Notes: a model not told the origin generated them from the letters alone. Numbered from the stretch's first letter, positions 1 to 8,987 are shown. The stretch is 64,000 nt of DNA from Sphingobacterium sp. SRCM116780 (GCF_021442025.1 NZ_CP090446.1:2790001-2854000), one strand, 5' to 3'. Translations and numbers: made by a program.

Positions 1-1
1 C

Positions 2-229
2 ATGGATGAATCTTGTGGCGGTGGTCCCTTTGTAAAAGGTACAAACATTACACTATCAATCAATAGCACTGAAACTACAGAAGCTGATCGATTATATGCA
101 GCTCTATCAACAAATGGTGCGCAAACAATGCCTATGAGTCAAACGTTCTGGGGAGCTTATTTCGGTATGCTGACAGATCAATTTGGCATCCATTGGATGA
201 TCAATGTTGATGTTAACCCACATAAATAA
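2..229 (+). CDS. VOC/PhnB-like family protein, C-terminal fragment
   Basis: The reading frame is open at the window edge, so only the last 75 codons are visible. The segment ends with a TFWGAYFGMLTDQFGIHWM block, typical of the C-terminus of PhnB-like members of the vicinal oxygen chelate superfamily (glyoxalase/bleomycin-resistance/dioxygenase fold), where an aromatic-G-x-FGMLTDxFGI-x-W strand closes the second beta-alpha-beta-beta-beta module. No substrate can be inferred. The visible Met is internal; the real start lies upstream of the window. An intrinsic terminator follows within about 25 bases. Confidence 0.75.
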   Translation: MDESCGGGPFVKGTNITLSINSTETTEADRLYAALSTNGAQTMPMSQTFWGAYFGMLTDQFGIHWMINVDVNPHK

Positions 230-251
230 AGATTTTAAATTCGTAAATTAC

Positions 252-290
252 AAAAGCTAAACGGGATACGTTTAGCTTTTTGTATTTTTT
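252..290 (+). terminator. Rho-independent terminator after the VOC gene
   Basis: An 11-bp perfect stem (AAAAGCTAAAC with GTTTAGCTTTT) encloses a 7-base loop and is followed by a T-rich tract. It ends only a few bases before the ATG of the OsmC gene, so the OsmC promoter or leader must overlap it or transcription must read through. Confidence 0.8.
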
Positions 291-295
291 TAATT

Positions 296-769
296 ATGGC
301 AAAAGAACATCACTATCAGCAAAAACTAATTTGGACAGGTAATATGGGTAAGGACACCTTATCTTACCAAGATTATAAAAGGGATTTTGAAATCAAGCTA
401 CCCTCGAAAGCGACAATCTTAGGTTCATCAGACCCTGCATTTTTAGGTGATCCAACCAGGCATAATCCCGAAGATTTATTCTTAAGCGCAGTATCAAGCT
501 GTCATATGCTTTGGTATTTACATTTTTGTGCAGTATCAGGCATTCTCGTAGAACGATACGAAGATCAACCTATTGGAATACTAACAGAGGAAAAATCTGG
601 CGCTGGCCAATTCACAAAGATTACACTTCACCCAACAGTTTGGATTAGAGGATCCGAACATGTAACACTAGCTAAAGAATTACATGCCAAAGCAAATAGT
701 TTTTGTTTTATCGCAAAGTCAATAAATATTCCTGTCGATCATCTTCCCGTAATTATTGTTGTTGAATAA
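296..769 (+). CDS. OsmC family peroxiredoxin-like protein
   Basis: A 157-aa protein of normal length for the OsmC/Ohr superfamily, cytosolic enzymes that use a cysteine pair to reduce organic and inorganic peroxides. The hallmark NPEDLFLSAVSSCHM segment carries the first redox Cys at residue 69, and the second Cys is at residue 137 in NSFCFIAKS. Spacing matches the OsmC Cys59/Cys125 pair of E. coli. The upstream AFLGDPTRHNPEDL loop is typical of the OsmC rather than the Ohr branch. The start is the ATG directly after the preceding terminator. Transcription is probably monocistronic, with about 140 bases to the next gene. Confidence 0.9.
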   Translation: MAKEHHYQQKLIWTGNMGKDTLSYQDYKRDFEIKLPSKATILGSSDPAFLGDPTRHNPEDLFLSAVSSCHMLWYLHFCAVSGILVERYEDQPIGILTEEKSGAGQFTKITLHPTVWIRGSEHVTLAKELHAKANSFCFIAKSINIPVDHLPVIIVVE

Positions 770-908
770 CATCTGGCAATTTGTTTAAAACTTGCTAAAT
801 ATTGAAGGTCTCTCAACCACTAACATTTACTGTATTCTTGAGTATAAAATCTAGAATTAGAGAAGCAACTTTCCGTATATTCTTGATTTAAATTCTTTAC
901 TTTTGAAT

Positions 909-1484
909 ATGACTACTGGATATTATGAGAGCGAAAAATTCAGCTCTATCGATTATAAAAAGAATATTTTCGAACAAGCAGAATATGACAATTGTACTTT
1001 TGAAAGCTGTGATTTCTCAAATTGTAAATTAAACAATAGTATTTTTGCAGATTGCACCTTCATTGATTGCAATTTTTCATTAGCAGAATTGTTAGGAACA
1101 TCCTTTCAGCAGGTGCTCTTCCAGAACTGTAAATTATTAGGATTACAGTTCAATCAATGCAATAGTTTTGGTCTCTCCTTTACTTTCCAAAATTGTAATA
1201 TCGATCATGCATCTTTTTACCAGTTGAAAATCAAAAACACAAACTTTACAAATTGCCAATTGCGAGAAGTAGATTTTTCAGAATCAGATTTGACGAATTC
1301 ATCTTTTAATTCTTCTGATTTGAATCAAGCAATCTTTGATCAAACAAACCTCGAACAAGTGGATTTTCGAAATGCACTAAATGTGGTCATCTCCCCCAAT
1401 AGAAATAAACTAAAAAAAGCAAAATTTTCTTTGTCCAGTCTACCAGGCTTATTAACTGAATATGGCATCAAAATCGAAGCATAA
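909..1484 (+). CDS. Pentapeptide-repeat protein, Qnr/McbG-like
   Basis: A 191-aa protein built almost entirely of A(D/N)LXX-type pentapeptide repeats, such as CTFES CDFSN CKLNN SIFAD CTFID, interrupted around residue 100, then resuming to a C-terminal cap ending LLTEYGIKIEA. That cap resembles the LLEQLGI ending of Qnr proteins. The family folds as a right-handed quadrilateral beta-helix that mimics DNA and can bind gyrase. Whether this one protects gyrase from quinolones is not shown by sequence. I chose ATG 909 over the in-frame TTG at 903, since ATG is commoner and no ribosome-binding site favours the TTG. Many Cys residues in the repeats are notable. Confidence 0.85.
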   Translation: MTTGYYESEKFSSIDYKKNIFEQAEYDNCTFESCDFSNCKLNNSIFADCTFIDCNFSLAELLGTSFQQVLFQNCKLLGLQFNQCNSFGLSFTFQNCNIDHASFYQLKIKNTNFTNCQLREVDFSESDLTNSSFNSSDLNQAIFDQTNLEQVDFRNALNVVISPNRNKLKKAKFSLSSLPGLLTEYGIKIEA

Positions 1485-1504
1485 TTTTTTAAACTTTTCT
1501 TCTC

Positions 1505-1537
1505 CTCCTTTGTTTTTTCTTATATAGAAAAGGAGAG
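1505..1537 (+). promoter_or_regulatory. Strong Shine-Dalgarno inside a hairpin arm
   Basis: AGGAGAG at 1531-1537 sits 6 bases upstream of the ATG at 1544, an unusually good Shine-Dalgarno for Bacteroidota. Its AAAGGAG portion (1529-1535) is complementary to CTCCTTT at 1505-1511, giving a 7-bp stem that would hide the site. It could be a translational switch or only a leftover terminator arm. Confidence 0.4.
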
Positions 1538-1543
1538 ATAAAA

Positions 1544-1921
1544 ATGTCAAAACAAAATAAGAAAAACGAAGAGGATAACGAATTTAAAACTTCAAATCCG
1601 GATCAATTGGCATACGATGCTGATAAAAAGTCTTTCGAATTAGACGTAGACGATGATGACCCAGATTACGATCATCCAAGTGATTATGAAACTGTTGCAG
1701 AAGGAGCCATTGATGACGATTCAACATACGACAATTCAAACCCGTATGTTGGGGATGAATATGCGGATTTGGATGATCTGATAGAGGATGATTTGGATGG
1801 GGATGGCATGCGCATAGAAGGAGAAGTCAAATTGAATCCGCTGGACAAATTACTATCAGAAACTCCAGAAGATCTACAAGATGATCTCGATGAAGAAGGC
1901 TATCCGATCAACTACGATTAA
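1544..1921 (+). CDS. Highly acidic hypothetical protein
   Basis: A 125-aa protein very rich in Asp and Glu, with runs such as DVDDDDPDYD and LDDLIEDDLDGDGM. It has no signal peptide, membrane segment or recognisable domain. Composition suggests an intrinsically disordered cytosolic protein. The ATG is supported by a good ribosome-binding site. A strong terminator follows, so it is the last gene of its transcript. It is possibly co-transcribed with the pentapeptide gene 60 bases upstream. Function unknown. Confidence 0.7.
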   Translation: MSKQNKKNEEDNEFKTSNPDQLAYDADKKSFELDVDDDDPDYDHPSDYETVAEGAIDDDSTYDNSNPYVGDEYADLDDLIEDDLDGDGMRIEGEVKLNPLDKLLSETPEDLQDDLDEEGYPINYD

Positions 1922-1957
1922 GTATATAAAACAAATCAACTCCTTCAAACAAACTAC

Positions 1958-2003
1958 ATAAGCGTCATCTCCTATTCCGTTTGAGATGACGCTTATTTCG
2001 TTT
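1958..2003 (+). terminator. Rho-independent terminator
   Basis: A 14-bp perfect inverted repeat (ATAAGCGTCATCTC with GAGATGACGCTTAT) with an 11-base loop, followed by TTCGTTTT. It terminates the acidic-protein transcript and isolates the downstream ABC operon. Confidence 0.85.
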
Positions 2004-2105
2004 TCTAAGAATTAGCTACCTATTATTAGCGCTGATTTCCTATTTATAAAATTTCACTAAATAAGCTTTCAAATTTTATATCTTTAGCTTATAATATTAT
2101 AGTGT

Positions 2106-2882
2106 ATGGAAATCAACAAACCTACCATTAGAATTTCTAATCTTCGAAAATCTTATGGTACAAAAGAAATATTAAAAGGAATTAATTTAGATGTCTATCC
2201 AGGTCAAGTTATTGGTTATATCGGACCAAATGGGGCGGGAAAATCAACTACCGTAAAGGTTTTAACGGGCTTAATTAATGATTTCGAAGGTGAAGTGTAT
2301 ATCAACGATATTGATATCAAAGAAAATCCGTTAGCGGTGAAAAGTCAAATTGGATATGTTCCTGAAAATGCAGAACTCTATGATGTACTTACTCCAATGG
2401 AATACCTAGACTTTGTCGGCAAATTATACGGGATGGAAGATACACTCATTCAACAAAGAGCTCAACAATTATTGACCGCTTTTGGTTTAGAAGCAAATAT
2501 AAACAACAGGATGGATACCTTTTCCAAAGGTATGCGTCAAAAAGTACTCCTCATATCAGGTATTATCCACAATCCACAAATCATCATTTTAGATGAACCT
2601 TTATCAGGATTAGATGCGAATGCGGTTATCATTGTTAAAGAATTGATTTCTTTATTGGCAAAAGAGGGTAAGACAATCTTTTATTGTTCCCACATGATGG
2701 ATGTCGTCGAAAAAGTATCCGACCGAATTTTGTTAATTTCAGAAGGAAACATCATTGCTGATGGTAGTTTTGAACAATTAAAAACAAATCAATCAGACTC
2801 TTTGGAACAGATCTTTTCAAAACTCACCGGAAAAGAAAATGGACTCGTCGATGCCTCCAACATTATTTCAGCCATTCGTTAA
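2106..2882 (+). CDS. ABC transporter ATP-binding protein
   Basis: A 258-aa nucleotide-binding subunit of an ABC-2-type exporter. Walker A GPNGAGKST is at residues 40-48, signature FSKGMRQK at 139-146, Walker B IIILDEP at 159-165 and the switch His at 196. It energises the membrane protein encoded 15 bases downstream. A TATCTTTA element at 2079-2086, close to the TAnnTTTG consensus, is a plausible promoter for the pair. The motif set resembles CcmA/NatA-type exporters; the substrate is unknown. Confidence 0.93.
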   Translation: MEINKPTIRISNLRKSYGTKEILKGINLDVYPGQVIGYIGPNGAGKSTTVKVLTGLINDFEGEVYINDIDIKENPLAVKSQIGYVPENAELYDVLTPMEYLDFVGKLYGMEDTLIQQRAQQLLTAFGLEANINNRMDTFSKGMRQKVLLISGIIHNPQIIILDEPLSGLDANAVIIVKELISLLAKEGKTIFYCSHMMDVVEKVSDRILLISEGNIIADGSFEQLKTNQSDSLEQIFSKLTGKENGLVDASNIISAIR

Positions 2883-2897
2883 TTGTAATTAGATAAC

Positions 2898-4568
2898 ATG
2901 CAAAAACTAACGTTGAAATTTATTTTGCTTTTCAGCAAACTATGGGCAAGTATGGGTATTGATGTCGCACAATTGAGATTAATATTGCAAACAAAATTAA
3001 CCCTGGACGATCGTCGTCCTTTAACCTCATTTTCAAGAAAACAAAATAGAAAACCATCTCAATATTCTACCTGGTTTCAATTCTTTATATTTTCCTTGAT
3101 GGGTTTGATGTTCCTAGCATTTGTCACTGTGCCAGACAAATTCTTAGCAACCTCTTTATTCCTGACACTAACATTGGGGATGCTATCCCTTTCATTAATC
3201 TCTGATTTTTCGAACATTTTATTGGATACGAAAGATCAATATATTATCCTTCCTAGACCAGTTTCGGATAAAACGGTTGCATTTTCGAGAATACTCTATA
3301 TGATGGTTAAGATTTCAACGCAATTGATAGCGATCACATTACCGAGTATTATCTATGTTTTCATCAGCTGGGATATCTTATCCTCCATCTTTTTTCTCAT
3401 TCAAATTATAATAGCTGCACTTGTAGCTGTTTTTTTTGTCAATATTTTTTATTCCCTATGTCTCCGATTTTTATCCATCCAAAAATTCAAGGATACCATA
3501 GGTTATATGCAAATATTCTTTTCCATTTTTGTTTTTTTAGGCTATCAAATAGGCCCGAGAGTTATGCAAAGTGTTACAGAAGGAAAAACCAAAGTCCATG
3601 ATCTAAAATTACTTTGGTTATCTCCTGGAACATGGATAGCTTCTTTTCAAGCGTTGCTAGTAAAAGATTTCAGTATGTTAATCTGGTTATTTTTTGCGCT
3701 TACCATCATCTTGCTTATTATTGCCTTTTTTGGTTCGTCACAATTATTCTCAAAGGATTTTAACACTAAAATAGCACAACTCGCAGGCGGTGATCTTCCA
3801 ACCGAAAAGATGGCAACATATGATGCCAGAAAGATTCCATTCTATAAAAAGATTGAAAAGATATTTACCAGTGGCCCCATAGAAAAAGCTGGCTTTTCAA
3901 TCATTTGGCTCATCACAGCACGTTCCAGAGAATTTAAAATGCAACTGTATCCTACGATGGCTTATTTACCCATCTATTGTGTTTTTCTGTTATTGCAAGG
4001 TAAAGATAGTACATTGGCTGAACGCTTAGATCATATGAATGCAACTGGAAACTACATTTTAATTTTCTACTTGTCGTTATTAACCGTACTGAGCGTTTTT
4101 CAATTAATCACCAAAAGTGAAAAATATAAAGCTGCATGGATTTATTATGCAGCACCCATTCAGCAAACAGGCGAATTGATGTCGGGAGTATTGAAATCTG
4201 CCTTTTTAAAATATTTTATTCCTTTCAATCTCATTTTCTTGATCATCTGTGTGCCCCTTTTTGGACCACATGTCACCAATGACATTCTATTAGCGACAGC
4301 AATTGGTGGGATCGAAAGTGTTTTGGTCATGCTCTTTTTAGTAAAATCATTTCCATTTTCTCAAGCAACAGAAAATGGAAAAAGTAGAGTGCTCATCAAT
4401 ATATTAGTTTTCGGACTATTAGCATTAATTGGATACTTACATATCATCATTCGTGATTATGAAATGATCATTTGGGCGCTTGCTATTATCGCTTGGATTA
4501 TTTTCTTACTCATGATCAAATATCTTAAAAAAGAAAACTGGAAGAGTTTAGCTTTTGATGACAATTAA
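2898..4568 (+). CDS. ABC exporter permease subunit
   Basis: A 556-aa integral membrane protein with roughly ten to twelve hydrophobic helices in two clusters (about residues 60-285 and 350-545), separated by a charged cytosolic stretch that includes DARKIPFYKKIEKI. The length and arrangement fit large ABC-2-like permeases that pair with NatA/CcmA-type ATPases. It follows the ATPase gene by 15 bases and is surely in the same operon. No substrate-specific motif is visible. Confidence is high for permease, low for any more specific name. Confidence 0.8.
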   Translation: MQKLTLKFILLFSKLWASMGIDVAQLRLILQTKLTLDDRRPLTSFSRKQNRKPSQYSTWFQFFIFSLMGLMFLAFVTVPDKFLATSLFLTLTLGMLSLSLISDFSNILLDTKDQYIILPRPVSDKTVAFSRILYMMVKISTQLIAITLPSIIYVFISWDILSSIFFLIQIIIAALVAVFFVNIFYSLCLRFLSIQKFKDTIGYMQIFFSIFVFLGYQIGPRVMQSVTEGKTKVHDLKLLWLSPGTWIASFQALLVKDFSMLIWLFFALTIILLIIAFFGSSQLFSKDFNTKIAQLAGGDLPTEKMATYDARKIPFYKKIEKIFTSGPIEKAGFSIIWLITARSREFKMQLYPTMAYLPIYCVFLLLQGKDSTLAERLDHMNATGNYILIFYLSLLTVLSVFQLITKSEKYKAAWIYYAAPIQQTGELMSGVLKSAFLKYFIPFNLIFLIICVPLFGPHVTNDILLATAIGGIESVLVMLFLVKSFPFSQATENGKSRVLINILVFGLLALIGYLHIIIRDYEMIIWALAIIAWIIFLLMIKYLKKENWKSLAFDDN

Positions 4569-4613
4569 AAAATCAATTACCTTTATAAATATTCATTTAT
4601 TACACATATCCTT

Positions 4614-5027
4614 ATGTCAACAATAACGATTAGTACTGATATTCATGCCCCATTAGCATTTGTGTGGGAGCTATTTACACTTCCTGAACATATTGTCAAA
4701 TGGAATGCAGCAAGTGATGATTGGGAAACTACTTCAGCAACCAATGACCTCACTCCTGGGGGCAAATTCAGCTTTCATATGGCTGCAAAAGATAAAAGTT
4801 TTGGGTTTGACTTTGGAGGAACATATGATGAAATTAAACCATTAGAGCACATCGCCTATACCTTACAAGATCATAGAGAAGTAAGTACAAAATTTTTAGA
4901 AAATAATAATACCGTTACGATCGTTCAAAGTTTTGAGATTGAGACAACGCATACCGAAGAAATGCAACGTGCAGGTTGGCAAGCGATACTAGATAATTTT
5001 AAAAAATATGTGGAACTGCAACCATAA
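4614..5027 (+). CDS. SRPBCC (AHSA1-like) domain protein
   Basis: A 137-aa START/Bet v 1-fold protein: N-terminal strand TITISTDIHAPLAFVWELFT, then HIVKWNAASDDWETT, GGKFSFHM, and a C-terminal helix GWQAILDNFKKYVE. These are the landmarks of AHSA1/YndB-like SRPBCC proteins, which bind hydrophobic ligands in a central cavity; the ligand is unknown. A relic of a second copy of this C-terminus lies at 6181-6234, before another DKNYY gene, so the SRPBCC plus DKNYY pair appears to have been duplicated as a unit. Confidence 0.88.
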   Translation: MSTITISTDIHAPLAFVWELFTLPEHIVKWNAASDDWETTSATNDLTPGGKFSFHMAAKDKSFGFDFGGTYDEIKPLEHIAYTLQDHREVSTKFLENNNTVTIVQSFEIETTHTEEMQRAGWQAILDNFKKYVELQP

Positions 5028-5053
5028 CTTATAGCAGTGTATCGGACTTATCA

Positions 5054-6136
5054 ATGAAAAAAAATCTATATCGTATATTGTTATTCTCGCTGTTAGGAAT
5101 CTTTCTTTCCTGCGGTGAACAAGTAGATCCCTTATCACAGAATTACTATCTCAAAAGCGGTGAAATATGCTATACCCCTGGAGGAAATTGGTTTGAAAGA
5201 GGATCCGTTAAAACAGATGCTGATAAAAACACGTTTCAGGTATTATCTGAAGATGTAGGAAAAGACAAATCTCATATCTATTACAAAGGTTATAAACAAC
5301 CTCAAGTAGATTACCATTCCTTTTCTATAGCGCATGGTATTTTTAAGGATAAGAACCATGTATATCACGACAATAGCTATGACATCGCTTATAATTCTCC
5401 TCATAGTCACGAATGGAGCATCATTCCATTAGCAGATCCACAGACTTATGTCAAGCTCACAAAACCGTATTACGAGTTTGCTAAAGACAAGAACAGGTAT
5501 TTTTATAATAACGAACCGCTAGAAGTAGATTACCAGTCCTTTAAAATTATCAACAAACGGTTTTCTAAAGACAAAAATAGCGTGTATATACATGATGGTA
5601 ATACATGTACACCGACCAAATTTACGGCTACAACTGTGGACTCACTAACAGATTCCTATATTTTGCTTGACAATAAAACATTACTTTACTATCAAAACAG
5701 CCTATTTGACCAGCATTTTGATATAATAAAAAATATACGCGTACTCGATAACACAGTTGTATGTATCAATGATGCCGTGATTGTAGATGGACAACCTTTT
5801 AGAACCAAAGATGCGGATGCTACATCCTTTGAAATACTCTTCCTGTCCAGCACATTTTTTATAGCAAAAGATAAAAATCAGGTGTACTATCAGGAGGAAA
5901 TTATCAAAGATGCCGACCCTGCAACATATCAACATATGCATCTATCGATAGGCAAAGACAAAAACCACGTATATAATGGTACCGAAATCATACAGGTTCC
6001 CGATGTCGCAACGTTTCGGAGAACTAGTAAAAGTGATAAGAACTATGATTTTGAAGACAATAAGGGAAATAAGTTCGACTATATATTCAGAGATGGAAAA
6101 GTAAAGCTTAAGAATCAATCTGGGGATTTTCTATAA
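5054..6136 (+). CDS. DKNYY-repeat lipoprotein
   Basis: A 360-aa exported protein. Residues 1-20 form a lipoprotein signal with lipobox LLGIFLSC, predicting lipidation at the Cys and an outer location. The mature part carries repeated (K)DKNxVY motifs, e.g. KDKSHIYYKG, KDKNHVYHDN, KDKNRYFYNN, KDKNSVYIHD and KDKNHVYNGT, each followed by a D..(T/S)F strand. This is the pattern of the DKNYY family (PF13644), thought to form repeating beta units; function unknown. It starts 26 bases after the SRPBCC gene and is probably co-transcribed. Confidence 0.85.
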   Translation: MKKNLYRILLFSLLGIFLSCGEQVDPLSQNYYLKSGEICYTPGGNWFERGSVKTDADKNTFQVLSEDVGKDKSHIYYKGYKQPQVDYHSFSIAHGIFKDKNHVYHDNSYDIAYNSPHSHEWSIIPLADPQTYVKLTKPYYEFAKDKNRYFYNNEPLEVDYQSFKIINKRFSKDKNSVYIHDGNTCTPTKFTATTVDSLTDSYILLDNKTLLYYQNSLFDQHFDIIKNIRVLDNTVVCINDAVIVDGQPFRTKDADATSFEILFLSSTFFIAKDKNQVYYQEEIIKDADPATYQHMHLSIGKDKNHVYNGTEIIQVPDVATFRRTSKSDKNYDFEDNKGNKFDYIFRDGKVKLKNQSGDFL

Positions 6137-6180
6137 TTACTCATAAGAGAAGCCATACTTACTAACCAGCGACTTCTTTA

Positions 6181-6234
6181 GGTTGGCAAGCGCTATTAGA
6201 CAGTTTCAAAAAATATGTAGAACATCAGCCTTAG
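6181..6234 (+). pseudogene. Relic of a second SRPBCC gene (C-terminal 17 codons)
   Basis: Translation gives GWQALLDSFKKYVEHQP and a stop, matching the last 17 residues of the SRPBCC protein at 4614-5027 (14 of 17 identical). Similarity continues about 20 bases past the stop (CTTATAGCAG). The rest of the gene is gone. No gene is seen from 6235 to 6604 apart from short AT-rich sequence. Confidence 0.8.
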
Positions 6235-6604
6235 CTTATAGCAGCATGTCTAATTTATTAATAACCTAAATTCGATTTTAAAATAATGTTACTTGAGTGG
6301 AGCAATTGCTTAAAAATTTAATAACAAATTTTAACCAATGTAATCTTACTTAAAAAGGATTTAAGTGATCCGTTGGAACACTTAAAACAGGTGGGGATAA
6401 ATAATTACAGTAATTTTAATAAATTAGGAAAATTACAAAAGCAATCTTCGAACGCTGTCATCTTATGTATATTTTGGGAATATCTAATACCAAGAGCTAT
6501 TTCAGAAATACGTTTTTGATGAACTCAAAGGCGAAGAAGCTAGGCATCTTTCGGCTAATAGTCGTGAGGATACGGAATGCTAATTTAAGTGCTAAAATTA
6601 AAGA

Positions 6605-8362
6605 ATGAACGTAAACATGATTAAACGTATTGGCATAACGGTGGCTATTGTTGCCGTCACGTTTTCATTGTTACTTATAGCATCCTTGTTGCTATCGGAC
6701 TCCAAAGGTCCGAATAGTATGGATATCGATCGTAACGGACAGGATATAGGGGGTATATTTAAGAAGTACAACAACCAGATATATGCATCCGTACCAAGTA
6801 ATGGTAATTATCTGATCAAGGGGGCTGACCCTAGCAGTTTTAGGTTGTTGGATGACAACTACCAAAACCGTCAGTTCGGTGTAGATAAACATCACGCCTA
6901 CTGCGGAAACCTAATTGTCGAAGATCTCAATCCCTCTACAGCTAAAGCAATTGGCAATGATTACTTTAGTGATGGCAAGCAAACGTGTTACTGTGCGATG
7001 ATGAGTGTCAACAATGATGCATTATCCATCGTTTCAGAATTAAACCAGCGGATGCAGTATGGTTTAGGAATTACGGATGATAAGCCCCAGACCTATATTT
7101 ATCCCTTCTTTAAGCTGAAAACCACTGCAACTCCTTATCGTGCAATCTTGAATACAGATATTGCTACGAATGGTCCCTTATCTTACTACGAAGGAAAAAT
7201 TCTGCCCCAAGCAAATTCGGAACATCTTAGACAGATTCCAAAATTATACAACGATGGTGATATCCGTGACAGTGAAATCTATCTAGCTGATGGTCAACAC
7301 GTATATTATAAAAATACCCGACTACCACTCCAAGATAATGCGGATCTATACGCGATCGTTATTGATGCGCAAAATCAAGAAAATTATCTCATCGACCCTA
7401 AACAGGGTATGGCATATGTCAATGATATTGCTTTCGAAAAGCAGCATGCCCCCTATCATGTATTGTCTTTACATGGCGGACATGTTTATCATACGTTATT
7501 TCTAAGCAAAGATGGGATATTCTACTTTGATAAGGAGGAAAATAAGGTTTTGAGAGTCAAAGACAATCCGTTTAACAGTGGAAAATTTAAAGAAATCGCA
7601 CCGTTGATTTTTTCTGATGGTCAGCAAATTCTCTATACAGAGACAAGTGACTTTTGGGGAGGTAGAAGAAATCCTGGACTTAAATCCAAATCAACGCATA
7701 TCTATAGGCTAGATGAACCCACGACAGGAACATGGGAAAAGATAGGTATGGTCAATTATAATTATGGATCGGTTTGGAAAAATGGAAGTAACTATTATTA
7801 CTTTGATCAACTTGGCGATACACAGCTGGTTGGTCAAACCATTTATCGTATTACCGATAAAGCTACGGTTGATGCCCTTCTATCACCAAAAATCCAGACA
7901 GAAGAAATTCGAAAACTCGTTCGTACAGATCATATGGCAACGATCAAAAAAACAGAATTGGTGAATGCCAAGACCTCCTACTCCACCAATTATTGGTTTT
8001 TATGGGCTGTTATACTTTTTGCTGTAGGTATTCAACTATTCCTATGGATTTTAAGGAAATCAGGTGTCAATCCAAAGCCTTTTAGTATCGAAAACAAGCG
8101 CTTTAAAGTAAATAGTTTATGGACCAAGTCTTATTCGTTATCAGATATTGATCTGGTTGTTTTCTCCATAGAAACTGCCGCTCGGCAAAATGGTTATACT
8201 GGACGTTTTCAAATTCAAACAAAAGATGGAAAACTGTCCCGTAAATATATGTTTGCAACTCAACTGCGGTTAAGTGCAGATACGAAGCAAGAACTGGAAC
8301 TTTATATTGCTGACCTACAACATACGCTGAATCAGTATCAGGTTCATAGTGTTGTAAAATAA
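6605..8362 (+). CDS. DKNYY-like membrane-anchored protein
   Basis: A 585-aa protein with an N-terminal hydrophobic helix (about residues 10-31), a long extracytoplasmic region, a second membrane helix near the C-terminus (about 465-485, YWFLWAVILFAVGIQLFLWI) and a roughly 100-residue cytosolic tail. Degenerate DKNYY-type units occur, such as VDKHHAYCGN, LADGQHVYYKN and LSKDGIFYFDKEENKV. It lies behind the SRPBCC relic, as the other DKNYY gene lies behind the intact SRPBCC gene, suggesting a paralogous unit. The tail (SLSDIDLVVFSIETAARQNG onward) looks like a small alpha/beta domain I do not recognise. Function unknown. Confidence 0.75.
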   Translation: MNVNMIKRIGITVAIVAVTFSLLLIASLLLSDSKGPNSMDIDRNGQDIGGIFKKYNNQIYASVPSNGNYLIKGADPSSFRLLDDNYQNRQFGVDKHHAYCGNLIVEDLNPSTAKAIGNDYFSDGKQTCYCAMMSVNNDALSIVSELNQRMQYGLGITDDKPQTYIYPFFKLKTTATPYRAILNTDIATNGPLSYYEGKILPQANSEHLRQIPKLYNDGDIRDSEIYLADGQHVYYKNTRLPLQDNADLYAIVIDAQNQENYLIDPKQGMAYVNDIAFEKQHAPYHVLSLHGGHVYHTLFLSKDGIFYFDKEENKVLRVKDNPFNSGKFKEIAPLIFSDGQQILYTETSDFWGGRRNPGLKSKSTHIYRLDEPTTGTWEKIGMVNYNYGSVWKNGSNYYYFDQLGDTQLVGQTIYRITDKATVDALLSPKIQTEEIRKLVRTDHMATIKKTELVNAKTSYSTNYWFLWAVILFAVGIQLFLWILRKSGVNPKPFSIENKRFKVNSLWTKSYSLSDIDLVVFSIETAARQNGYTGRFQIQTKDGKLSRKYMFATQLRLSADTKQELELYIADLQHTLNQYQVHSVVK

Positions 8363-8763
8363 GGTCAACTTTCTAAGTATATAAAATTCAAAATCTTCAA
8401 ACTGATTTCTCGTTGCTACTCTCCAAAAAGTAACATCCAACGGAATGCTGTTCAATCCTAAACGTGATAGTATTACGCAATATATTGATAACTAAACTAA
8501 AATAAATTCACGCACGATAAATTGCTGATGCTTCATTTGATTGTGATATATATATTCGAGCATTACAAATCTTATAATGGACATGCAATGTAGCATGATC
8601 AATCAGGGTAAATTATTGATGAAACGAATATCACTTAAAAGTATGCGAAAGTCTATAAATACCTATCGAATATTTATTACCCAAAAAGACACTTGACTTA
8701 TTGATTAATTTTAAGAAACACGAGTATTAAGGTATTCAATTTGTTAATTATAATTTTTAAAAA
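8363..8763 (+). other. Intergenic region upstream of the RiPP operon
   Basis: About 400 AT-rich bases without a supportable gene. The promoter of the RiPP operon must lie here; TCAATTTG at 8736-8743, one mismatch from TAnnTTTG and 20 bases before the first precursor ATG, is the best candidate -7 element. No matching -33 element is evident. Confidence 0.4.
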
Positions 8764-8970
8764 ATGAAAAAATTAAACGGAATGAAGAGTTTCTCTTCTT
8801 TAGAAAACAAAAAACTAGACTTAGAAAATTCTAAAGCTGTGTTGGGTAGTTTAGCTGGTGGCCCTCAGTTTATTCAGTCTAATTTTCTCGATGAAAATGG
8901 ATGTCAAGATGTCGATTATTATTATGATGGTAAATGGCGTGCTAGACATTTTGATTGTTCAGGTTGCTAA
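8764..8970 (+). CDS. Grasp-with-spasm RiPP precursor peptide 1
   Basis: A 68-aa peptide with an amphipathic charged leader (MKKLNGMKSFSSLENKKLDL) ending in a double-glycine site, LAGG at residues 30-33. This is the cleavage signature of C39-peptidase exporters, one of which is encoded downstream. The predicted core is residues 34-68 and is rich in Asp, Tyr and Cys (ENGCQDVDYYYDG, ending HFDCSGC). Leader and core share clear motifs with the adjacent precursor 2. It should be modified by GwsG and GwsS, then cleaved and exported. Side-chain cross-links made by ATP-grasp ligases usually join Asp/Glu carboxylates to Ser/Thr/Lys, and candidates of both kinds are present. Confidence 0.85.
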   Translation: MKKLNGMKSFSSLENKKLDLENSKAVLGSLAGGPQFIQSNFLDENGCQDVDYYYDGKWRARHFDCSGC

Positions 8971-8987
8971 TCTTAAATTTTAAGAAA

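Noticed and set aside
8955..8987. Longer start for precursor 2 (TTG 8955)
   Set aside because: It would overlap the first precursor and put unrelated residues before a leader that aligns perfectly from ATG 8988.
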